Source of the DNA: Paenibacillus sp.
GTDB lineage: Bacteria > Bacillota > Bacilli > Paenibacillales > NBRC-103111
Length of the DNA: 12,007 nucleotides
Assembly (NCBI GenBank): GCA_029239545.1
Contig: JARBUQ010000237.1
Location: forward strand, 1-12,007
Direction of reading: 5' to 3'
Shown: positions 6,933 to 12,007 of the stretch, piece after piece
Layout: every line of letters begins with the position of its first letter
Position numbering within the stretch: the first letter of the stretch is position 1
Position numbers and translations under genes: made by a program
The notes under the pieces: model-generated
Database searches by the model: none
Told to the model about the DNA's origin: nothing
What the model saw: the letters and a program-made list of their open reading frames with translations, nothing else

Positions 6933-6947
6933 AGCTTGAAGCTTAAA
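6927..6947 (+). repeat. Three tandem heptamers, GCTTRAA
   Basis: GCTTAAA, GCTTGAA and GCTTAAA follow each other directly. The first copy contains the stop codon (TAA, 6930-6932) of the DoxX-like gene. The middle also forms AAGCTT-G-AAGCTT. Nothing indicates a function; it may be a short replication-slippage repeat. Confidence 0.55.
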
Positions 6948-6983
6948 CGGACAAATTCTACATAGCACCTTTTGGAGGAACGA

Positions 6984-7789
6984 ATGATACCTTTGTTGAA
7001 AGCACTTTGGAAACCGCTGTTAGTTTTATTGATCCTGTTCATCGTAATCTACAATTCTTGCTTGGAGTTGGCGTAATCCTGCTAATGATCGGGGCTGCGC
7101 TGTACGTCTCCCGTTCTAATTTGTATGCCTCTCAGGGCAACAAAGCATTCAATAATAAAGATACTGAGAAAGCCCTTCTATGGTACCAAAAAGCAAGCAG
7201 GTGTAAACCATGCCCGGATAAACATAAGATTGCTTTAGGTTATTTGCTGATGAAGTCAGGAGAGCGGTCACAAGCAGAAACAGTATTCAAGAAGCTCGTG
7301 CAATCGAACAACCGGGATACCCGCATGCAGGCTCAATGCAATCTGGCCACCTGTTATTGGCTGCAGGGTCAAAAAGACGAAGCGGTAGCTTTGCTGCAAG
7401 AGGTGTTCGAGCAGTATAAAAATACGTTAGTGTATGGAAATCTGGGTTATCTCAAAATATTGCATGGTGATCTGGAAGAAGCTTTGGCAATTAATCAGGA
7501 AGCTTATTCGTATAATAATGACGATATTACGATTATGGATAATTTGGCTATGAACTACTATTTATTGGATGATATTGATAAAGCCCATGAAATTTTTCAG
7601 AAGCTGATTCCCAAATCTCCTCAATATGCGGAGCCTTATTATTATTATGCATTGACTCTAAATAATCGTGGAGAGCACGAAGCAGCTGTTGAGCAAATTA
7701 ACATAGCGCTTGAAAAGGACATTTCTTTCCTTTCCCCGCTGACTCGTGATCAGCTCGAGCAAGAGGCTGCACGCTTGAAAAATACTTAG
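6984..7789 (+). CDS. Membrane-anchored TPR protein, apparently frameshifted near its start
   Basis: The downstream frame encodes a membrane segment (FLLGVGVILLMIGAALYV) followed by about five tetratricopeptide repeats, protein-interaction helical hairpins, ending at 7789. Repeat cores include IALGYLLMKSGERSQAETVF, CNLATCYWLQGQKDEAVALL, NLGYLKILHGDLEEALAI and YYYALTLNNRGEHEAAVEQI. The good start signal is in another frame: GGAGG (6974-6978) lies 5 bases before ATG 6984, which encodes MIPLLKALWKPLLVLLILF... and stops at 7076. Inserting one base between 7055 and 7058 would join the two frames into a two-helix membrane anchor plus the TPR domain. The downstream frame alone has only a TTG at 7007 or an internal ATG at 7088, neither well supported. 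A CKPC motif follows the first helical unit. The break may be a real mutation or a sequencing error. It probably forms an operon with the DoxX-like gene. Confidence 0.78.
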
Positions 7790-7831
7790 TTTGACTTTGT
7801 CCACTAAATTGGCGACCATAAATACGTTAAA

Positions 7832-8548
7832 TTAATCCACGGAGCGCCGTCTACCGGCGAACGGAGCATATAAGAGCAAGAATAGCACAAGCGCAACCGC
7901 TTCAAGCGATAGCAAGTACCACGGATACGGCCCCAGAACGTCAAGCAGTGAGGCTGTATCCGGCTTGCGTGCAAGAAACATGTAGTTACCGCCTGTTATG
8001 TAATTCACTCCTACGAGGATGACCAACATCACATTCAGAAACACCATAGTAATGCCTATAGACTTGAACGTTGGACGAAACCTCTCCACCCAGACCATAA
8101 ACAGAACGGCCCAAATAATTGTAATATGAGCTATGAAAAATTCAATGAACCGATAATGCGGAAAAGCATAACCGAGCACTGGAGTAAGCAGCGCTTGCAA
8201 GGCTCCACCTATCCCGGTAAAATATACGATCTGAAATAGAAGACGATTCCGGAAGATCAGCATAAACACACTTAAATACAAGGAAATGCTGCACAGCTCC
8301 AGCGGCAGCGTATCCTTCACACTATATACCCCTTCAGCCACGTACCACACATTCAGTGAAACCTCGCAGACGACAAGAATGCCAGCCAGCATATAACGAC
8401 CAAGCAAGCTTGCTCGTTCCCTACGCAGTCCTTCGCGGAAAACAAATAAAAGCACAACCCCAGTTATAAGTACAACTAAAGCAGCAATATGGGTGGCAGA
8501 GTAGGCTGAAAATGAATTCGGGTTATAGGCATCAAAAAATGATGTCAT
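7832..8548 (-). CDS. TIGR02206 family membrane protein (YwaF-like)
   Basis: The 238-residue integral membrane protein matches the TIGR02206/YwaF family common in Bacillales; the function of the family is not known. About seven hydrophobic helices are visible. The family core LPLELCSISLYLSVFMLIF is followed by IVYFTGIGGALQALLTPVLG and FPHYRFIEFFIAHITIIWA, which contain the conserved Glu, Gln, Pro and His residues. The C-terminal end has PYPWYLLSLEAVAL and a basic tail (GRRRS). The ATG at 8548 is preferred: it begins MTSFFDAYNP in the usual family position, with AAGGGG 11 bases upstream. A longer frame to 8596 adds a basic stretch without a ribosome binding site. The gene is divergent from the PBP gene, with a shared upstream region that holds a poor candidate promoter (CAGACA, 17 bases, TAAAAT on the minus strand). 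Confidence 0.85.
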   Translation of the reverse strand: MTSFFDAYNPNSFSAYSATHIAALVVLITGVVLLFVFREGLRRERASLLGRYMLAGILVVCEVSLNVWYVAEGVYSVKDTLPLELCSISLYLSVFMLIFRNRLLFQIVYFTGIGGALQALLTPVLGYAFPHYRFIEFFIAHITIIWAVLFMVWVERFRPTFKSIGITMVFLNVMLVILVGVNYITGGNYMFLARKPDTASLLDVLGPYPWYLLSLEAVALVLFLLLYAPFAGRRRSVD

Positions 8549-8683
8549 CTTTGGAGTATCCCCTTTACAATAAACGCGATTTCTTCTTGTTCTCATTTTA
8601 TCAGGGGAAGGCTGGTTTGTCTGCGTAACCTTAAGTGAATACTGGTTTAATAAAAGCTTAAGGACAACTGGAGGTCAGACATA

Positions 8684-10504
8684 ATGAACGAATCGTTTCC
8701 ACGAACCATACTGAAGCGCCGCATGTTTATTGGTTTGCTGGTGCTGATATCCCTTATCGCCATCCTTGGGGTAAAGCTATTCCGTATTCAAGTGCTCCAT
8801 ACTGCCAGTTATTCCAACCATGATGTGGATTTGATCGGTAATTCAGTGGCGCAGAGAGAAACCGGGGTTGAGTTGGATAGCGGACGCGGGCAATTTTATG
8901 ATCGCCATGGCGTACAGTTTACGGGGGAAACGATTCAGACGCTCGTTGTATTTCCGATGAAATCACAACTTGCAGGACGAGAGCATGATGTGAGCAAGCT
9001 CTTACAAGTGCTTTCTATTAATAATGAGACATGGCAGAACTTTTATACGGGTTTGCTGCAGCCCAAGATGTGGTTGGACGGGCTGTCTGGTCAGCCGCGA
9101 GCTTTGACAGCAAAGCAGATCCAACAAATTAACGAGCTGAACCTGCCCGGAGTGAAGGTGCTTCATACGGTTCGCCGTTATCCGGAGGATGCGGCAGCCA
9201 AGCAGTTGATCGGTTACATTGGCAAGAACCCGGAACGGGTCGGACAGCTATATGCTCGCGAGCTTCAGCTTGGGCAGCTGTCCATGAATAGCACAATTGG
9301 AGTTGCTGGGCTTGAGAAGACGCTCGAGTCTTATTTGCAGGGGATTGGGCATACGTCCATCAGTCAGTTTACGGATGCGTTGAATCATCCTCTCCCAGGC
9401 TTGGATATACGCCAAGTAGCTCCGAACAATCCTTATTACCCCCTTCAGGTGGTCACAACATTAGACCTGCCTTTACAAAGAGAAATCGAGCAAATTATGG
9501 CCAAGCAACAAATTCGCGAGGGTGCTGTAGTCGTACTGGATACTGCCAATGCAGATGTGTTAGCAATGGCAAGCAGACCTGATTTTAATCCTAATCAAGT
9601 GAATCCTGCGGATGGGAATTGGAGCAATCGAGCGCTCAAAGCATTTGCGCCAGGCTCCATCTTCAAAACTGTTATAGCAGCCGCGGCAATGGATGAAGGC
9701 GTTGTAGAGCTGGATGAACACTTTCAATGTAACGGTTCGCTTGGCAAATATGGATTTCACTGCTGGTTGAAGAGTGGACATGGCAGACTCACGCTCCAAG
9801 AAGCGTTTGCCGTATCCTGCAACGTAACTTTCGCGGCAGTCGCAGAGCGACTATCGGGAAGCCAAATCCAGCACTATGCGGATAAACTGGGCTTCGACAG
9901 ACAGATTGGCTGGTCGGATGATAAGAGTGGGAAAGCCTTGTTCAAACAGTTCGATTCGGAAGAACGCGGACAAATATTCGCAGGCCGGATCCCGTCCGAG
10001 GATGAGGGGATTCGTGTACAGACATCGATTGGACAGAGAGATGTGTTAGTTTCCCCTCTGCAAGCGGCTAATCTGGTTGTCACGTTGCTCAATCGAGGTG
10101 AGGTTTACAGCCCGCGTGTAGTTCAAAGCGTCCGGTTTAACAACGGTTCAACGGCTCGGAGCTTCCCCGAGCAGGTGTTAGTATCGCGTGGGGATGGGAT
10201 TTCGTCGACAACAGCCAAACGATTAACAGCCTGGATGCAAGACGTCGTAGAGGAGGGAACGGGTCAAGCGCTTAAGCAGGCTCAGTGGAAGCTGGCGGGT
10301 AAATCCGGTACAGCCGAAGTAACTGTGGAAGGGCAGGCTGCCGTTAACCAATGGTTTATTGGGTATGGTCCAACAGACCAACCCAAATATGCCGTGGCCG
10401 TTGTTATTCCCCGTGCCAATGAGCTTCAAAGCGGGCAGGCGATCACTGTATTCCGGGCTGTTATGGATGCCCTCGCGGCGAGGGAGCTTGCTGCTGCATC
10501 GTAG
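8684..10504 (+). CDS. Class B penicillin-binding protein (transpeptidase)
   Basis: The 606-residue protein is a monofunctional peptidoglycan transpeptidase that crosslinks stem peptides outside the membrane. One N-terminal membrane anchor (residues 13-30) follows a short basic cytoplasmic stretch. A PBP dimerisation-type domain (about 50-240) includes RRYPEDAAAKQLIGYIG. The transpeptidase domain (about 255-600) has all three active-site motifs: S-I-F-K (Ser325, Lys328), S-C-N (378-380) and K-S-G (540-542), plus IGQRDVLVSPLQAA. The length and the KSGTAE form bring it close to B. subtilis PbpI and other sporulation or elongation class B PBPs, but I cannot assign it to one. The ATG at 8684 follows TGGAGGT (8669-8675) by 8 bases. 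All catalytic residues are present, so it should be active. It stands alone, without neighbouring mre, fts or spo genes. Confidence 0.93.
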   Translation: MNESFPRTILKRRMFIGLLVLISLIAILGVKLFRIQVLHTASYSNHDVDLIGNSVAQRETGVELDSGRGQFYDRHGVQFTGETIQTLVVFPMKSQLAGREHDVSKLLQVLSINNETWQNFYTGLLQPKMWLDGLSGQPRALTAKQIQQINELNLPGVKVLHTVRRYPEDAAAKQLIGYIGKNPERVGQLYARELQLGQLSMNSTIGVAGLEKTLESYLQGIGHTSISQFTDALNHPLPGLDIRQVAPNNPYYPLQVVTTLDLPLQREIEQIMAKQQIREGAVVVLDTANADVLAMASRPDFNPNQVNPADGNWSNRALKAFAPGSIFKTVIAAAAMDEGVVELDEHFQCNGSLGKYGFHCWLKSGHGRLTLQEAFAVSCNVTFAAVAERLSGSQIQHYADKLGFDRQIGWSDDKSGKALFKQFDSEERGQIFAGRIPSEDEGIRVQTSIGQRDVLVSPLQAANLVVTLLNRGEVYSPRVVQSVRFNNGSTARSFPEQVLVSRGDGISSTTAKRLTAWMQDVVEEGTGQALKQAQWKLAGKSGTAEVTVEGQAAVNQWFIGYGPTDQPKYAVAVVIPRANELQSGQAITVFRAVMDALAARELAAAS

Positions 10505-10512
10505 TCGATGCA

Positions 10513-10540
10513 CCTTTCTCACACCTGTATCTGAGAAAGG
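10513..10540 (+). other. Perfect 9-bp hairpin after the PBP gene
   Basis: CCTTTCTCA (10513-10521) and TGAGAAAGG (10532-10540) form a perfect stem with a 10-base loop, starting 8 bases after the PBP stop codon. No T run follows on either strand, so it is not a standard intrinsic terminator. It could protect the transcript end or be a weak terminator. Confidence 0.5.
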
Positions 10541-10677
10541 GAAGGTTAATATAAACGAATGTCTCAGGACAAACAAACAAGAGAAGCACCTTTTCCACGA
10601 ATATACTGTAGCAAGGTATATGCTAAGCCTAGCTTACGCACTACATTTGCCACGTAAATGTTGAGGGAGGGGAACTT

Positions 10678-11553
10678 ATGGAGGAAGGTGCGAACAGTGT
10701 ATCCTTCGAGCAAGAATCGAACGCAGAATGGACAGCTGCGGGATCTATGCAATCGAATGAGAATCCTGTTACGTCTATGGAAGCAGCTAGTCAAGCAGTA
10801 GATGTGGTTCCTGCCGATCATGGGGAAGAAGCTTACTTAAGCTCTGGCGGGGAACTAGTCATTCTTAATTTGAATCCTAAATTAAAAGCAGTCGGTTCGC
10901 GTCATATTGCTAGCAAATGGCTTAAAACCTCAGTACTTCTTCAAGATTCCCGGGTTGCCAGGCATATTCCGGATACGCGTATTTACACCAAGCACGATCT
11001 TTCCTCTATGCTATCCGCCTACAGAAAGGTCGTGCTGAAACCAGTCATTGGGACTGGCGGGTCAGGCTTGATCATGATTACCAAAGCAGATGGACATTAT
11101 GTAGCACGATATCGTCAATCGATACGAAGATTCGGAAAGTTTGATGCCCTTGTTGCTTTTCTGAACCGAATCAGACATAAACGCAAATATTTGATCCAAC
11201 GCGGAATTTCATTGGCTACGATCAATGGCCGACCTATCGATTATCGGGTTAAGGTCGTGCGTGAGAGGAAGGGATGGATTACTACCGCGATGGTAGGTCG
11301 ACTTGCAAGACCAGGTTTATTCGTTACTAACTTATGCAAAGGGGGGACCATGCTGACTTCAGCACAAGGAATTCGACTTTCCCTGTCCGCCTCAGCTGTT
11401 CCGGGCAAGAAGCGCGAGATGCGCAACCTGACTCGTCTCTGCGTATCTTTGCTGGAGCGGAGTTTTCCAGGGGTAGGGCAGTTCGGGTTCGATTATGGGA
11501 TCGATCATAGCGGCATGATCTGGATTTTTGAGGTGAATACGAAGCCACATTAA
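10678..11553 (+). CDS. YheC/YheD family ATP-grasp protein
   Basis: The 291-residue product belongs to the YheC/YheD (endospore coat-associated) ATP-grasp family, which is found in spore formers and whose reaction is not established. ATP-grasp landmarks are VLKPVIGTGGSGL (Lys121 and the Gly-rich loop, ATP binding), PIDYRVKV (188-194), VTNLCKGG (217-223), FGFDYGID (Asp272) and the metal-binding FEVNTKP (Glu285, Asn287) just before the stop. It ends only one residue after this motif, whereas its neighbour has about 30 more. The first 55 residues are polar, rich in Glu, Ser and Ala, and probably disordered. The start is supported by AGGGAGGGG (10664-10672), 5 bases before ATG. It is monocistronic, ends at the bidirectional terminator and converges with a second family member. 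Confidence 0.88.
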   Translation: MEEGANSVSFEQESNAEWTAAGSMQSNENPVTSMEAASQAVDVVPADHGEEAYLSSGGELVILNLNPKLKAVGSRHIASKWLKTSVLLQDSRVARHIPDTRIYTKHDLSSMLSAYRKVVLKPVIGTGGSGLIMITKADGHYVARYRQSIRRFGKFDALVAFLNRIRHKRKYLIQRGISLATINGRPIDYRVKVVRERKGWITTAMVGRLARPGLFVTNLCKGGTMLTSAQGIRLSLSASAVPGKKREMRNLTRLCVSLLERSFPGVGQFGFDYGIDHSGMIWIFEVNTKPH

Positions 11554-11556
11554 AAC

Positions 11557-11596
11557 CAAGAGGAACGAATCTAGTTAACCTAGACCGTTCCTCTTG
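11557..11596. terminator. Bidirectional terminator between convergent YheC/YheD genes
   Basis: An 11-bp perfect stem (11557-11567 with 11586-11596) encloses a second 5-bp stem (TCTAG/CTAGA, 11570-11574 with 11580-11584). On the plus strand TGTTT follows; on the minus strand the stem is followed by GTTTTAAT. It begins 4 bases after the stop codon of the plus-strand gene and lies 15 bases beyond that of the minus-strand gene, so it can serve both. Confidence 0.78.
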
Positions 11597-11610
11597 TGTT
11601 TCCAGGCTCA

Positions 11611-12007
11611 TTACGAATGCAGCAGCAAATACTTCGCATAACGGAACGGGGTGCGGAAGCATTGTTCGTAAGCTCGCTGACCGTACACCTGCTGGATGAC
11701 CATTCTTCCCGGTTTAATATTCACCTCAATCAACCATAGCGAGCCGTTTCGATCTACTGCCAAATCTATTCCAAGCTCTGACAACCGGATTCCATAGGAT
11801 TCCTCCAGATGGAAGGGGATATGTTCTGCTAATTGTTTGGCGCATTCTGACAATGCTGCACCTCGTTCTTCTCCAAATTGTTTTTTCAGATAGGAAGATG
11901 CCTCATACGCATGGCCCCCTGTCTTGAGATTGGAGGTTATTTTGTTTATTTGTCCCTCCCGGACGGCCACCCCGCTAAGCTGCCAATCCCCGCTTTTACC
12001 TTTTTGC
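11611..12007 (-). CDS. YheC/YheD family ATP-grasp protein, C-terminal part (runs off the window)
   Basis: The minus-strand frame is open from the right edge to a TAA at 11611-11613, so only the last 131 residues are visible and the true start lies beyond 12007. A GTG at 11970 is just an internal codon, because the codons before it continue the family pattern (KSGDWQLSG before VAVREGQINKI). The part shows ITSNLKTGG, matching VTNLCKGG of the neighbouring gene, then ELGIDLAVDRNGSLWLIEVN and the C-terminal ATP-grasp motif EVNIKPG with a further tail of about 30 residues (YGQRAYEQCFRTPFRYAKYL) typical of the family. It is a paralogue of the gene at 10678-11553, read towards it, and shares its terminator. 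Function in the spore coat is suggested only by the family name. Confidence 0.87.
   Translation of the reverse strand, partial: QKGKSGDWQLSGVAVREGQINKITSNLKTGGHAYEASSYLKKQFGEERGAALSECAKQLAEHIPFHLEESYGIRLSELGIDLAVDRNGSLWLIEVNIKPGRMVIQQVYGQRAYEQCFRTPFRYAKYLLLHS

Noticed and set aside
7050..7062. Programmed -1 frameshift in the TPR gene
   Set aside because: The sequence around the break does not form the X-XXY-YYZ slippery heptamer and I see no stimulatory hairpin just downstream. Mutation or sequencing error is simpler.
10223..10576. 117-aa open frame on the minus strand over the end of the PBP gene
   Set aside because: It is antisense to the PBP active-site region (KSG motif) and shows no recognisable domain or start signal.
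1..12007. CRISPR arrays, insertion sequences, prophage genes, tRNA or rRNA genes
   Set aside because: No regular repeat-spacer pattern, transposase-like frame, integrase, cloverleaf or rRNA-like stretch was found on reading both strands.

Overview
The window looks like chromosomal DNA from a low-to-mid GC, spore-forming Firmicute, most likely Paenibacillaceae (Paenibacillus or a close relative). The grounds are a tyrosyl-tRNA synthetase controlled by a T-box leader, strong AGGAGG-type ribosome binding sites, two YheC/YheD-type ATP-grasp genes, a TIGR02206 (YwaF-like) membrane protein and a class B penicillin-binding protein. The genus is inferred from this gene content; there is no rRNA, tRNA, phage or transposon signature to confirm it.

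Layout: (1) 91-1392 (+) is a PLP aminotransferase of the bacterial AspT-like family. (2) 1376-1758 holds a sigma-A promoter, whose -35 lies inside the end of that gene, and a complete T-box leader with Tyr specifier, antiterminator and terminator. It controls tyrS (1759-3048, +), which ends at its own strong terminator. (3) 3190-3777 (+) is a GNAT acetyltransferase, convergent with (4) a minus-strand pair: an uncharacterised 106-aa protein (5005-5325) followed by a winged-helix protein related to AlkZ/YcaQ DNA glycosylases (3783-4958). (5) Divergent from that pair is a plus-strand run: a diverged IF-3 paralogue (5389-5862), a multi-pass DoxX-like membrane protein with a signal peptide (5928-6932) and a membrane-anchored TPR protein whose start region appears frameshifted (6984-7789). 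(6) A YwaF/TIGR02206 membrane protein (7832-8548, -) is divergent from a class B PBP (8684-10504, +). (7) Two YheC/YheD ATP-grasp genes converge on a bidirectional terminator (11557-11596); the second runs off the right edge.

Most of the window is ordinary conserved chromosome. The points most worth a second look are the IF-3 paralogue, which lacks the usual linker signature and has no rpmI/rplT neighbours; the one-base frame break at the start of the TPR gene; the predicted N-terminal histidine of the mature DoxX-like protein; and a strikingly GC-rich core inside the winged-helix gene. I saw no convincing new multi-gene defence, mobile or biosynthetic system.
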